In this document: one piece after another, positions 1 through 9,217 of the stretch
Layout of the letters: each line of letters starts with the position of its first letter
Position numbering within the stretch: the first letter of the stretch is position 1
NCBI GenBank assembly: GCA_004195045.1
Contig: SGBC01000002.1
Span: 186,001-250,000, forward strand
Length of the DNA: 64,000 nucleotides
From: Candidatus Acididesulfobacter guangdongensis
GTDB taxonomy: Bacteria; SZUA-79; Acidulodesulfobacterales; Acidulodesulfobacteraceae
Direction of reading: 5' to 3'
The notes under the pieces: model-generated
Told to the model about the DNA's origin: nothing
Database searches by the model: none
The model's input: only the letters and a program-made list of their open reading frames with translations
Position numbers and translations under genes: made by a program

Positions 1-389
1 TTATCGTAAATATTTTTTATAAAATATTTGTCTGATGTATATTTTTTATCGTTAAAAGGCAAAGATACGACTTTTGGAAATATATAATTGTTAGAAAATA
101 ACTGAAAACCTCTATTGTTGTATATAGTAATATTTTTTAATGTTTTTGCAGGATAATATTTTAGATTATATCGTAAATCTTTAATATTGCGGGATATGAT
201 TGCGTGTTTAATTTTAGATACTAAATTTTTAGCATCGGCGTAATTTTTTAATTCGGTTCTGTATAGTAATGTATTATATATAGTGAATAATGATATAAGA
301 TCGCTTAAAAAAATAGTTATAAAAAGAACAATGAACGAGCTTATTAATATTTTCCATTTGATACTTAAATTCTTAATAAAATTTTTCAT
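1..389 (-). CDS. Membrane sensor-like protein, N-terminal part only
   Basis: The reading frame starts at the complement of 387-389 and runs off the left edge of the window, giving about 129 residues. A short basic N-terminus (MKNFIKNLSIKWK) is followed by one strongly hydrophobic segment at about residues 14-38. A polar Lys/Asn/Tyr-rich stretch follows that would lie outside the membrane. This is the usual start of a sensor histidine kinase, a diguanylate cyclase or a chemoreceptor, but no catalytic domain is inside the window, so the function is not assigned. A weak purine-rich stretch (AAAGATA) precedes the start. Confidence 0.5.
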   Translation of the reverse strand, partial: MKNFIKNLSIKWKILISSFIVLFITIFLSDLISLFTIYNTLLYRTELKNYADAKNLVSKIKHAIISRNIKDLRYNLKYYPAKTLKNITIYNNRGFQLFSNNYIFPKVVSLPFNDKKYTSDKYFIKNIYD

Positions 390-854
390 ATATCTTTATT
401 TTATATTATTATTGCAATATTATAAATTGTTTTTATGAAATAAATTAATTATTAATTTGTCCAAATATGGGCAAAAAACGGTCTAAAATGGACAAAGCAG
501 ATTTTTAAAGAATATTTTTAACGGTTTCCCCTTGTTATTCTTTTATTTCTCTGCATAAAATTATTGGCATATAAATTGCTTATTAAATATTACGGAAGAC
601 AAAATAAATATATATGGAGCAAAAAATTTTTAGACGTATATTAATTTATTAAAAATAATATTGAATCTAAATCAAAAATCAGAATAGTCGATTATTCCGT
701 ATTTATATAGTATTTATATAATATAATGATAAATCGCAGTAACGTCTATATATTATTTTAATAACTTGTCTGCATAGTTTATATAGTATAATGGTAAATA
801 GTAGCAAACATTAATAATGTAATTTTAATTAAATTTAAATAAATTGGAGGTATC
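390..854. other. Intergenic region between divergent genes
   Basis: This 465-base AT-rich spacer separates the leftward sensor-like gene from the rightward beta-propeller gene and should hold both promoters. An inverted repeat TTTGTCCA/TGGACAAA lies at 456-463 and 489-496. Two imperfect direct copies of a TATAATGRTAAAT motif start near 722 and 787, about 65 bases apart, and could be regulator sites or -10 elements. No gene was seen. Confidence 0.4.
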
Positions 855-2492
855 ATGAAAAAAAAGTTTACTTTTTTAATAATCGCTCTGATTGCAGCAG
901 CTGCCGCAGCGGCGGTTTATTATGTAGGTTTTATAAAATCTGCAGCATCTGCCAGGGAGATTAACGTAACACGGAAAAAAGTTGTTTTGACGTCTCATTT
1001 AAGCGGCGTTGCAATGAAAGCTAAGATTGTTACATATAAAAGCGATAATAAAACATTGTATAAAACGACTTATTATACTTACGGCAAAAATCCTTTGCCC
1101 ATGTGGACGGAGGTTAAGTATTTGCCGGAAAATAGACCTGTAAATCCTGCGGCGTCGGGCAATTGGACTGTATTTAACAAATTTAGAGACCATAATTCGA
1201 TTCTGAATTTGAATTTTCCCGCAGTATCGTGGAAATATAAACAGTATGACGCTATTTCTCTAAAAGGATTATTTCCCTCCGTGGATGTTCTCGGCAAAAC
1301 AAGAGGCGCCGTTATGTTTACGCAATTTGTGGGAGATTCCGTCGGCGTGAGTTATTATAACGGAATTGTTTATATTCCTTCAAATAACGATATGCTGTAT
1401 GCCGTCAATGCCAAAACCGGAAAACTTATATGGAGAGCTACAACGGCAGGTTCTGTTATGTCAGTTCCTTTAACGGTTAACGGCGTAGTTTATATTACAA
1501 TAGGCAATGCCGCTTTTAGCGGTGCGAACGGACCTTTTGCAATACTTACCCATAATTTAAAAAATATAAGAAGGGGAGACGGCTACGGCGGAGTTTATGC
1601 TTTCAGCGCTTATTCCGGAAAACTTTTATGGGTTCGTTTTACTGCCGGAGAAGTTATGCCGACGGCTCTATATATTGATAATATGTTGATATTTGCGAAT
1701 GGTTCAGGTCATATTTATGCTTTAAATGCTAAATCTGGTAAAATTATCTGGAAAAAATATGCGGGAGTATCATCTTTTACTTCGATGAGTTCAACTAATT
1801 ATTATACTATGCCAAATAAAAAAGTAATCGGGATTATCGGATTTACTTTAGTAAAACAGCCTTTCGGCAAAATTGTAGCATTTAATATTAAAAATGGCAA
1901 AACCGCATGGCAAGCAGTGCTCCCCAAGAAATATAAACCGTTTAACACAGGTATGGGGGATGTCAGTCCTGCCGTTGACCAGAAACACAATCTTGTAATT
2001 CAGGATACCATAGTGAATTTTAATAGAAAAACAAGAATGCTTAACAGCGCTATTGTAGCTATAAAAGCTTCTACCGGCAAGGTTAAATGGGTAGATCTTT
2101 TAGGAAAGGGGTATGTTCCTCCTGCATTCAAAGGCGGTGTTCCAGTTATTCACGACGGAAGAATATATGTAGGTTCGCCGGTGACAAGCAAGATCTATGC
2201 GATAAATGAATTTACAGGAAAAGTGCTATGGAGTTCAAAAATTCCTACTGTCTCAGTGCCGCCTAAAACAGCCGGAGGAGGAAGAGGAAATCCTGTTATA
2301 TACGGAAATAAATTAATTCTTGCTGCAGGAGCATATATTTTCACATATAATGCAAATACCGGCAAACTGCTAAAAAGATATTACACAGGAGGGAGATTTG
2401 GTCTTGTAAATCCTGTTATAGTCGGTAAAACAGTTTTTGTGAGCAATAGTTACAATTACACTTTTGCAATACCTTTAAAAAAATTATTATAA
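855..2492 (+). CDS. Exported PQQ-binding-like beta-propeller protein (first of pair)
   Basis: The 545-residue product begins with MKKK and a hydrophobic Ala-rich segment (residues 5-25), a signal anchor or signal peptide, so it acts outside the cytoplasm. From about residue 160 it has PQQ-type blades with the typical Tyr/Phe-Ala-x-Asn/Ala-x-x-Gly-Lys-x-x-Trp pattern, for example YAVNAKTGKLIWR, YAFSAYSGKLLW, YALNAKSGKIIWK and YAINEFTGKVLW. No haem motif or dehydrogenase catalytic signature was seen, so it may be a scaffold or binding propeller rather than a quinoprotein enzyme. The start has a good GGAGG site at 847-850. It is paralogous to the next gene (both share a TGMGDVSPAV stretch and an AFKGGVP(V/M)IHD stretch), so the pair looks like a tandem duplication. 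Confidence 0.75.
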   Translation: MKKKFTFLIIALIAAAAAAAVYYVGFIKSAASAREINVTRKKVVLTSHLSGVAMKAKIVTYKSDNKTLYKTTYYTYGKNPLPMWTEVKYLPENRPVNPAASGNWTVFNKFRDHNSILNLNFPAVSWKYKQYDAISLKGLFPSVDVLGKTRGAVMFTQFVGDSVGVSYYNGIVYIPSNNDMLYAVNAKTGKLIWRATTAGSVMSVPLTVNGVVYITIGNAAFSGANGPFAILTHNLKNIRRGDGYGGVYAFSAYSGKLLWVRFTAGEVMPTALYIDNMLIFANGSGHIYALNAKSGKIIWKKYAGVSSFTSMSSTNYYTMPNKKVIGIIGFTLVKQPFGKIVAFNIKNGKTAWQAVLPKKYKPFNTGMGDVSPAVDQKHNLVIQDTIVNFNRKTRMLNSAIVAIKASTGKVKWVDLLGKGYVPPAFKGGVPVIHDGRIYVGSPVTSKIYAINEFTGKVLWSSKIPTVSVPPKTAGGGRGNPVIYGNKLILAAGAYIFTYNANTGKLLKRYYTGGRFGLVNPVIVGKTVFVSNSYNYTFAIPLKKLL

Positions 2493-2516
2493 TTGCCTTA
2501 AATGAAATGTTCAAAT

Positions 2517-2571
2517 GCGGGCGGGTTTGCGAAATAATGGCTGATTTATTTAATTTCTGAACGCCGCCTGC
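2517..2571 (+). terminator. Imperfect hairpin after first propeller gene
   Basis: GCGGGCGG at 2517-2524 can pair with CCGCCTGC at 2564-2571, and GTT plus GAAAT inside the left arm pair with ATTTC plus AAC inside the right arm. A short CTATTTTATC run follows. It lies 25 bases after the stop codon of the first propeller gene, so a transcription terminator is plausible, although the U-tract is weak. Confidence 0.4.
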
Positions 2572-2756
2572 GCCTATTTTATCTAACTAAAACTATATCT
2601 TTTTATTTTGTAAAATCCTTTAATTCTGCAATAACAGGATAGTTTTATCTAAAAAATATTTAATTAACGAAATTGATAAAATATACTATAAAAGTAATAA
2701 CTTAAAGTAAAATTTAAACCAACAACTTAAAATAATAGCTAAAAGGAACAAATTAT

Positions 2757-4361
2757 ATGATTAAAAAAATAATTATAAAAAATAAGATTAGTTTTGCGCT
2801 GTTAGCGGCGTTCGGACTATTTATTTTTATGTTCTCAGTATTTTCTGCATCAAATGTTTTTGCGGCGCATAATAAAGTTCCAATGGATCCGATTGGCAAT
2901 ACTCTTGATCCTGATAGTCCATTTGCACCGCTATATTTGCCGCAAAACGCCCCAAAAGGCAAAAATATTGTAGGACCTGCTGCTTGGACTCATGCATACG
3001 GCAGTCCTGATCACAATGCCGCTTTTAATGTAAGTTTATTTGCTCCGTCATGGATAATAGACGGCGTACGATGGAATTTTCCTGAAGCACGTGCATGGTC
3101 GTTAAGTGATAGCAAACCTTTTGGCGCAAATATAAATGGAATCAAAGAATCTCTTGCGGTGCAGACTCAGTTTTTAGGAAATTCTTTGGGCGTATCAATG
3201 GTTAAAGGTGTTGTTTATGCTGAAAGCGATGATATGTTTGTATATGCCGTAAATGCGCAGACAGGCAAATTAATCTGGCGCGTAAGTCCTGTAGGAAATA
3301 ATTTAATGGGGAATCCGTTGGTAATAGGCAATCGTGTTTATGTATCAGCCGGCAGCGTCGGATTTAATTTTGACAACGTTATGCGCTTTATTAAAGACCC
3401 GGCGTCCGCAGGCAGAGGTGTAGATATTAGCTTTAATGGCATATATTGCCTAAACAGAAAAAATGGTCAATTGTTATGGTATTTTCCGACGAAAGGAGAT
3501 GCTATGCCAACCCCTGCATATGCTTACGGTTCTTTGTTTATAAGTACCGGAAACGGTAATATTGACCGCATTAATGCCAAGACTGGAAAGAAAGAATGGA
3601 CGACTTATGTAGGCGGCATTGCCAATATGTCAAGTCCGGCTATATGGCACCATATGGTCTATGTATCAATGTCTGTAATATCAGGGATTTACGCCCTTAA
3701 TACTTTAAATGGCAAAGTGTTGTGGAAAGGAAATATTCCCGGCGCCAGCAATACCGGAATGGGCGATGTTTCTCCGGCAGTTGCAGGGGGAATTGTTATA
3801 ATGGATGCAGTTGCAAATCCTAAAGAAATAAATGGAAAAGCGACGTTAGAAACCATTGTGCGCGCTTTTAAAGCCAAGACGGGCAAGGTATTATGGACGG
3901 ACAATATGGGGCGCGGTCCTAAGATTCCTGCTTTTAAAGGCGGTGTACCGATGATTCATGATAATATTGTATATGTGGGTTCGCCTGTCACTTCAGACTA
4001 TGAGGCTATTAATTTATATACAGGGCAAGTAAAATGGGCATGGCATATGCCTAATCCTGGTCCTGCAGGCTCAGGACGGGGAGCGCCGACATATTACCAC
4101 GGTGTTTTATATATTTCTAGCGGTCCGGATATTTATGCGGTTAATCCTAACAACGGTCATCAAATTGGTTTCTATCACGTTGGAGGACGTTTTGGCATTG
4201 TTAATCCGACTATAGTAGGAGGTACTATTTATTTAGGCAATACATGGGATTGGATAAATGCGGTACCGGTTAAAGATGTAAATCCTAATTTTGATCTAAA
4301 AAAGATAAATAAAAAAAACAGGAAATATATAGGCAGACATTTTAAATTTAAAAATTCTTAA
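2757..4361 (+). CDS. Exported PQQ-binding-like beta-propeller protein (second of pair)
   Basis: The 534-residue product has a long signal peptide (residues 1-36, ending SNVFA before AHNK). The mature part contains PQQ-like blades such as YAVNAQTGKLIWR, YCLNRKNGQLLWY, DRINAKTGKKEW, YALNTLNGKVLWK and EAINLYTGQVKW. The C-terminus is basic. It shares TGMGDVSPAV and AFKGGVPMIHD with the upstream paralogue, and both are on the same strand with a 264-base spacer. The AAAGGAA sequence before the ATG is a reasonable ribosome site. Likely periplasmic or surface located; enzyme activity and cofactor cannot be read from the sequence. Family relatives include alcohol dehydrogenase-type propellers and BamB-like scaffolds. 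Confidence 0.75.
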   Translation: MIKKIIIKNKISFALLAAFGLFIFMFSVFSASNVFAAHNKVPMDPIGNTLDPDSPFAPLYLPQNAPKGKNIVGPAAWTHAYGSPDHNAAFNVSLFAPSWIIDGVRWNFPEARAWSLSDSKPFGANINGIKESLAVQTQFLGNSLGVSMVKGVVYAESDDMFVYAVNAQTGKLIWRVSPVGNNLMGNPLVIGNRVYVSAGSVGFNFDNVMRFIKDPASAGRGVDISFNGIYCLNRKNGQLLWYFPTKGDAMPTPAYAYGSLFISTGNGNIDRINAKTGKKEWTTYVGGIANMSSPAIWHHMVYVSMSVISGIYALNTLNGKVLWKGNIPGASNTGMGDVSPAVAGGIVIMDAVANPKEINGKATLETIVRAFKAKTGKVLWTDNMGRGPKIPAFKGGVPMIHDNIVYVGSPVTSDYEAINLYTGQVKWAWHMPNPGPAGSGRGAPTYYHGVLYISSGPDIYAVNPNNGHQIGFYHVGGRFGIVNPTIVGGTIYLGNTWDWINAVPVKDVNPNFDLKKINKKNRKYIGRHFKFKNS

Positions 4362-4419
4362 ATATTATATTTAAAGTTAGAAAACAGCTGACAAATAATC
4401 TATATTTAAAATAATAATT

Positions 4420-4456
4420 GCGGGCATGAGTCTAAATTAACTGTTGCCCGCATTTT
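4420..4456. terminator. Hairpin between convergent propeller and TolC genes
   Basis: GCGGGCA (4420-4426) and TGCCCGC (4445-4451) form a perfect 7-bp stem with an 18-base loop, followed by ATTTTATAT. It lies between two convergent genes and could end transcription from the propeller gene. The U-run is short, so efficiency is uncertain. Confidence 0.5.
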
Positions 4457-4525
4457 ATATATTTATATATACCATATACAATAAATAAATATAGATATAT
4501 AATATAATAGAAGTAAAAATTAATA

Positions 4526-5971
4526 TTAAATCGTTCCTGTTACAAATTTTATATAATATTTATCAAGGTCAAGTTTGTATAAACTATTTATATAATTTAA
4601 TCTTGCCTGTTTATAATCATCAAGCGTTCTGTCTAAATTAATTAATGTAGTGATGCCTGCATCATACCTGTTTTTTGTTATTTTAAGGGTTTTCTTCGCA
4701 TTTAACGCTGCTAATTTTGCAACATTAGTATTGATTAAATCTGTTTTATATTTTAAATACGCATTGCGTACCTGCATTTCAATTTTATCTTTAAATAAAC
4801 TTTTATATTCGGCAGCAGTATTAAATGCCGCTTTAGATTTTTCTAAGTTATTATAATCATACATCCCCGAAAATATATTAAAATGAAACATAACGGTAAA
4901 CATGTAGCTGTAAGCATCACCCGGATGAAAAGTCGGAGCGTTGCTGTAATAATTATAGGCAGCGGATATTTTCGGCAAAAATTTTCCTTCAGCTTCTGTA
5001 ATCCCGAGAGCCATATTTTTTTTATTTAAAGACATAGCTTTATAATCAGGGCGATATTTAAAGGCTTTACTCTGTAAGGTTTTTACAGATATTATTTTTT
5101 TAAACGGTTTAAATTTTAGATCAGTCGATAAAGTAAATTCTGTATTAATCGGGATACCTGCAGTGATGTTTAAATAATAAAGGGCTAGCCTGTAATTTTT
5201 ATCTGCAGCCATTAATTTTTCCTTCATTGAAGCAAGAGCCACTTTAGCCCTTAAAACATCCGACGAGACAACCTGTCCCTGTTTGTACAAATTTATAGTT
5301 AAATCTTTATATACCCGCATAGTTTTAACCATATTTTTCATGAGATGTACATATTTTAATGCTAAATCTGCTGAATAATAAGCTTTTGCTACATCGTATA
5401 ATACTTTTTGCTGAGATTCCGTTAAATTTTTCTTTAATGCGTCTTTATTGAGAGCAGCCCTCTTATACCCGAGATAAATTTTTCCGCCCATAAATATAGG
5501 TTCTTCAATCTGAAAATTTGATTCATAATTTTGAATCATTCCGGGATTGTCTAAAAATGACGGACTAAAATAATAGTCTGTATTCTGGTTTGTAAGATCT
5601 CTCTGGTTTAAAATGTTTCCAAAAGCGTAAAGAGGATTATTTGTATTCATATAGATTTCATTAAAATTAATTTTTGGCAAAAATCCGCTAAAAGCCTCAT
5701 TCTCCTCATATACAGAGGATTGCAATTTATATTTGGCAATTTTGATAAGCTTGTTATGTTTCAACGCGTACAAAAAAGCCTGTTTTAAGGAAAGAGAATT
5801 CCTCGAAGGAACGTTAAAGAACGAAGCAGTTTTTAAATCTTTACTTGCTTCGGCATTATTCACGAAATTCAGTAATATTGTTAAAAATACGCCGGTAAAT
5901 ATTATAGCAAATAATAAAAAACTTATTTTATAATTAGGTATTCTTCCGGTATTTTCCATTTCAATTTTCAT
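4526..5971 (-). CDS. TolC-family outer-membrane efflux/secretion channel
   Basis: The 481-residue product has an N-terminal hydrophobic export segment (about residues 15-36) followed by NNAEA. It then shows the two-fold repeated, helix-rich pattern of outer-membrane factor proteins: SLSLKQAFLYALKHNKLIKIAK near residue 60, repeated later as the YRPDYKAMSLNKKNMALGI segment, a typical TolC half-motif. Family members form trimeric channels that connect to inner-membrane pumps in efflux or type I secretion. No periplasmic adaptor or pump gene is adjacent, so the substrate is unknown. A second ATG four codons downstream could also be the start; neither has a clear ribosome site. Confidence 0.8.
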   Translation of the reverse strand: MKIEMENTGRIPNYKISFLLFAIIFTGVFLTILLNFVNNAEASKDLKTASFFNVPSRNSLSLKQAFLYALKHNKLIKIAKYKLQSSVYEENEAFSGFLPKINFNEIYMNTNNPLYAFGNILNQRDLTNQNTDYYFSPSFLDNPGMIQNYESNFQIEEPIFMGGKIYLGYKRAALNKDALKKNLTESQQKVLYDVAKAYYSADLALKYVHLMKNMVKTMRVYKDLTINLYKQGQVVSSDVLRAKVALASMKEKLMAADKNYRLALYYLNITAGIPINTEFTLSTDLKFKPFKKIISVKTLQSKAFKYRPDYKAMSLNKKNMALGITEAEGKFLPKISAAYNYYSNAPTFHPGDAYSYMFTVMFHFNIFSGMYDYNNLEKSKAAFNTAAEYKSLFKDKIEMQVRNAYLKYKTDLINTNVAKLAALNAKKTLKITKNRYDAGITTLINLDRTLDDYKQARLNYINSLYKLDLDKYYIKFVTGTI

Positions 5972-6285
5972 TTTTTTAGTATTTTATTAAATTATTTTGA
6001 TTAAAATTTTACATAACCCATACACAATCTATATAAATTAATATATATCAATAATAAGATATATGCAAGCAATTTTTTAAATATTTAAATTAATTTTGAT
6101 TTATGATAAAAAGAAAAATAAAATAAGAATTAACAGGCGAGGATTAACAAATGTAAGTAAAATAAAAAAAATAAATAAAATTACAATAATTGCTTGAATT
6201 ATGCGCTTGAATTACGCATTACGAAAACAAAAAATAAATTAAACCGATATCAAAAGAAGAGGTAAATTATAAATAAGGATTATAA
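5972..6285. other. Intergenic, AT-rich
   Basis: This spacer of 314 bases lies between the ArsR gene and the TolC-family gene, both leftward. It should hold the promoter of the TolC-family gene. No clear hairpin, repeat or small gene was seen. Confidence 0.4.
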
Positions 6286-6573
6286 CTATTTTTTTGTTTT
6301 ATATTCTTTTAAAATATTAAATATTTTTTCAATAACGTCATCGTTTAGTTTATAGCACATCATAACTCCGTCTCTTTTTGCGCTGACTATGCCCTTATTT
6401 TTTAATGCGACGAGATGCTGCGAAACCGTGGCTTGGGGCAAACCGAGACTCCCCCATATATTTTTAACGCAAGACTGATTAGTAATCAGAACTTCTATGA
6501 TTTTTAATCTGATCGGATGTCCTAATGTCTTTAAAAGTTCTGCTTGTTCTTCAAAAGATATTTCTGATTCCAT
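6286..6573 (-). CDS. ArsR/SmtB-family transcriptional regulator
   Basis: The 95-residue product is almost entirely one winged-helix domain. It has the family opening LLKTLGHPIRLKIIEVL, a recognition helix around residues 46-60 (PQATVSQHLVALKNKGIV) and the wing KRDGVMMCYKL. It carries only two cysteines, C35 and C73. The classical CVC metal-binding box of ArsR is absent, and the spacing does not match the paired persulfide-sensing cysteines I recall for SqrR/BigR, so the signal is open. The gene lies downstream of a DsrE2 sulfur-carrier gene on the same strand, which makes a sulfur- or redox-responsive role an attractive inference. Confidence 0.85.
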   Translation of the reverse strand: MESEISFEEQAELLKTLGHPIRLKIIEVLITNQSCVKNIWGSLGLPQATVSQHLVALKNKGIVSAKRDGVMMCYKLNDDVIEKIFNILKEYKTKK

Positions 6574-6924
6574 TTTAGTATTTTGGAAAGATTAAAATTA
6601 ATTTAAATTTAGTTAAAATTAAATCAATTATTATTATAGGTTTTATTTTATTTATTCCAGCTGATAATTAAGATAAAATTCTTAGGCGCATACATTGTAT
6701 AATATAAATAATTCACTACCTAAATATATATATAATTGTATTTTAATATATTTGAATTGTCAATAACTATTTAGATTAGATTACCGTTTAGTTTTTTATT
6801 GTTATCATTAAAAATAGAAATCAACGCATATAAATTTTTAAATATAATATACGCTGATTTCTAAATTCTGAAATATTATAGCATTTTACGCACTATAAAA
6901 TACTATATAAATACCGCGGCAATA
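6574..6924 (-). other. Spacer between DsrE2 and ArsR genes
   Basis: The 351-base spacer contains the hairpin at 6805-6862 annotated separately. The remaining AT-rich part next to the ArsR start should hold that gene's own promoter. No small gene was recognised. Confidence 0.4.
6805..6862 (-). terminator. Long hairpin after the DsrE2 gene
   Basis: The arms at 6816-6832 and 6848-6862 are complementary over about 15 bases with two mismatches (outer AGAAATCA/TGATTTCT is perfect). Read on the minus strand, the hairpin lies about 60 bases after the DsrE2 stop and is followed by ATTTTTAATG. It probably separates the DsrE2 transcript from the ArsR gene. Confidence 0.5.
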
Positions 6925-7395
6925 TTAAAAAGCGAGGGTAATATCGGATGTAGAAGCATCTTCCATGTACATAGCGGCTCCGCCGTATTCAATACCGTCA
7001 ATCAAGTCTTCTTTTTTAAATCCAAAAAGGTCTACAGTCATTTGACATGCGATAAATTTTACTCCTGTTTCTTGGCATAAACTGATTAGTTCAGGAATGG
7101 TTGCCACCCCGTGTTTTTTAATCATGGATTTCATCATAGAAGTAGCCATATTGGTCATGCCCGGGATTGCGCCGATAATGTTTGGAACAGGCATAGGCAT
7201 AGCAGGGTTGCCTAACGGAGCAACTTTTAAGGCTGTCCCGACATCTTTCCTTAAGATGTTTAACCCATAGAATGTAAAGAATATAGTCGTCGGAATATCA
7301 AGCGTTGCAGCAGTAGAAGCAAGGATAAGCGGCGGATAAGCCATATCTAAGGTTCCATGTATTGCAATAATTGACATTTTTTTTTGTTCTGGCAT
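6925..7395 (-). CDS. DsrE2-like sulfur-carrier family protein
   Basis: The 156-residue product matches the DsrE/DsrF/DsrH-like family of the DsrE2 type. The opening MSIIAIHGTLDMAYPP leads into a Rossmann-like core, a Met/Pro-rich middle follows (NPAMPMPVPNIIG), and the C-terminal half has KFIACQMTVDLFGFKKEDL and the GIEYGGAAMYMEDA ending. C117 in the ACQMT motif is the likely sulfur-carrying cysteine and C107 is a second one. In sulfur oxidisers such proteins pass persulfide sulfur with rhodanese and TusA; neither partner gene is adjacent here. The start has a strong AAGGAG ribosome site. Confidence 0.85.
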   Translation of the reverse strand: MPEQKKMSIIAIHGTLDMAYPPLILASTAATLDIPTTIFFTFYGLNILRKDVGTALKVAPLGNPAMPMPVPNIIGAIPGMTNMATSMMKSMIKKHGVATIPELISLCQETGVKFIACQMTVDLFGFKKEDLIDGIEYGGAAMYMEDASTSDITLAF

Positions 7396-8183
7396 TTTTT
7401 TTCTCCTTAAATTTTTTTATTAAATTTAACTTTCATTAAGAAATTGAATCAAAATTTAAAATCTTTAAATGAAGAAAACTGATAATACACAATATAAAGA
7501 ATTTGCTTAAATTTGCTTTTATACATATTTATACATGTACATACACATACATAGACAATATAACGAATTTATAGAATATTATAGAACATATAAAATATAA
7601 GAATATAGAATATATAGAAATTAACAACATCTTATAAATTATAAAAAAACTACAATGATAATTATTATAACGACGATAATAATATAATAACAGTATAAAT
7701 GCCGTTATATATCACATTCTATTAAATAATATAATTTAATATATGTCAATTATAATAGTCAATTCTTAATCTTGCAATAGAAAAAATTTATAATTGTCAT
7801 TGTCATTTTTTCTCTGAATCGATTAAATAATTAGCAGAGAATAAAGATAATTGATATTTTTCATTGGGAATTAAGATAAATATAATAAATTTGATTAAAA
7901 CTAATTAAATTTATCTAAAATCAGCACCTAAAACATTAATAAGGAACTCATTTTACGGACAAATTGCGAACAAAATTTGACTTATTGTAAAAATTATGTT
8001 ATTTTTGATATAGAAAAAGTACAAGTTCTATTATTAATAATGTTTTTGTGTAAAAAAAATATTATTTTTAGCTGTATAGCTGTTAAAAAAAGAATTTTAT
8101 ATAATTTATGCCAATTTTATATTATTTTTTTATTAACTTTATTTATGTTTAATTATACTATTTAAAAATAAAAAAAGCAAATT
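7396..8183. other. Long intergenic region
   Basis: This 788-base, very AT-rich stretch lies between divergent genes. At 7764-7785 it holds a fragment of the dispersed palindromic repeat (TTAATCTTGCAATAGAAA end). A 62-codon frame from a TTG at 7977 has a Cys/Ile/Phe-rich, translation-of-AT-DNA look and no ribosome site, so it is not called. No RNA gene was recognised. Confidence 0.4.
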
Positions 8184-9164
8184 ATGAAAAATTTCCAAAA
8201 AGTAAAATTCAGCAATATAAAAAAACTATTTCAAAAGGTATTGCAAGTCAGATTGATATTTTCATCTGTATTTTCCAAGATAAAAATTAAGCTGCTGATT
8301 CCTTATATTGTGATGAGTTTTGTATTGATTATGACTGCAATATTTATTAAGAATTATTTTATGCCTGTTTATTTTAATTATATTAAAGAACAAAAAGAAG
8401 TTGCCGTTCTCAAAGCTAAAATTAAAATTGATATGGAAAAAACAGCAGTATTTAATATCATTAACTCATATGATTCTGGACTGTCTAAAAAAACAGATAT
8501 TAAATTGGCTGACGTCATATTTAATATCAGCAGTAAGTATAAAATAAATCCTGCTTTGATACTCGCTGTAATAAGAGTTGAAAGTTCTTTTTATAATAGT
8601 TCTTTTTCAAGCGTCGGGGCGGTTGGGCTTATGCAGGTAACTCCGGTTACTGCGCTTTATTTTATTAAAAAATATAGTATTAAGACAAAAATCGCGAAGA
8701 ATCCGTATTATCTGAATTATCTCCCTGCAAGCAGTTTATTAAATCCTATGCTGAATGTTAAGCTGGGTTCGCTTTATCTTTTGAGCCTTATTTATAGATT
8801 TGGAAGCTTAAGGCTTGCTCTTTTAGCTTACAATGCAGGTCCTACGTTCATAGCGGCTCAAATAAAAAACAACATTAATTATAACGGCGCGAAACTTGAA
8901 ACAGTGTCATATTCCAGTTCAGGTTTTACAGATGCGCCATACTTGAATCTTGAAAATATCAATAAACGTTTTAAATTGACTAGTTCTGGCGTAGGCGGGC
9001 ATATCGGCAATTCTATGAATGACGTATCAAATTATTTTTATTACAGCGATGTCGTAAAATATTTTAAAATTTATAATAAAAAAATATTTAAAAATTCAAA
9101 ACATTTATATATTTTTAACATCAGGCATATCAATAAACATTCCGCTAAACAAATAAACAAATAA
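8184..9164 (+). CDS. Membrane-anchored lytic transglycosylase (SLT domain)
   Basis: The 326-residue product has one membrane anchor at about residues 36-56. Its SLT domain spans about residues 107-225: KINPALILAVIRVESSF with the catalytic Glu at 133, then SSVGAVGLMQVTP, a NPMLNVKLGSLYL segment and LALLAYNAGP. These are the standard motifs of Slt/MltC-type enzymes that cleave peptidoglycan and leave 1,6-anhydro ends. The C-terminal 100 residues are Asn/Tyr/Lys-rich and unrecognised. The last codons and stop (AAA TAA) lie inside an 8-bp tandem repeat. No clear ribosome site was seen. Confidence 0.85.
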   Translation: MKNFQKVKFSNIKKLFQKVLQVRLIFSSVFSKIKIKLLIPYIVMSFVLIMTAIFIKNYFMPVYFNYIKEQKEVAVLKAKIKIDMEKTAVFNIINSYDSGLSKKTDIKLADVIFNISSKYKINPALILAVIRVESSFYNSSFSSVGAVGLMQVTPVTALYFIKKYSIKTKIAKNPYYLNYLPASSLLNPMLNVKLGSLYLLSLIYRFGSLRLALLAYNAGPTFIAAQIKNNINYNGAKLETVSYSSSGFTDAPYLNLENINKRFKLTSSGVGGHIGNSMNDVSNYFYYSDVVKYFKIYNKKIFKNSKHLYIFNIRHINKHSAKQINK

Positions 9165-9198
9165 ACAAATAAACAAATAAACAAATAAACAAATAAAT
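9147..9198. repeat. AAATAAAC octanucleotide tandem repeat
   Basis: About six copies of the 8-base unit AAATAAAC run from the end of the SLT gene into the spacer before the small DsrE-like gene. The SLT stop codon is part of a unit. Such tracts change length by slippage; here that would alter the distance between the two genes. Confidence 0.9.
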
Positions 9199-9217
9199 TT
9201 AGTGGAGATATTCCGCA

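Noticed and set aside
7977-8165. 62-codon frame before the SLT gene
   Set aside because: Starts with TTG without a ribosome site, and the composition is what AT-rich DNA gives by chance.
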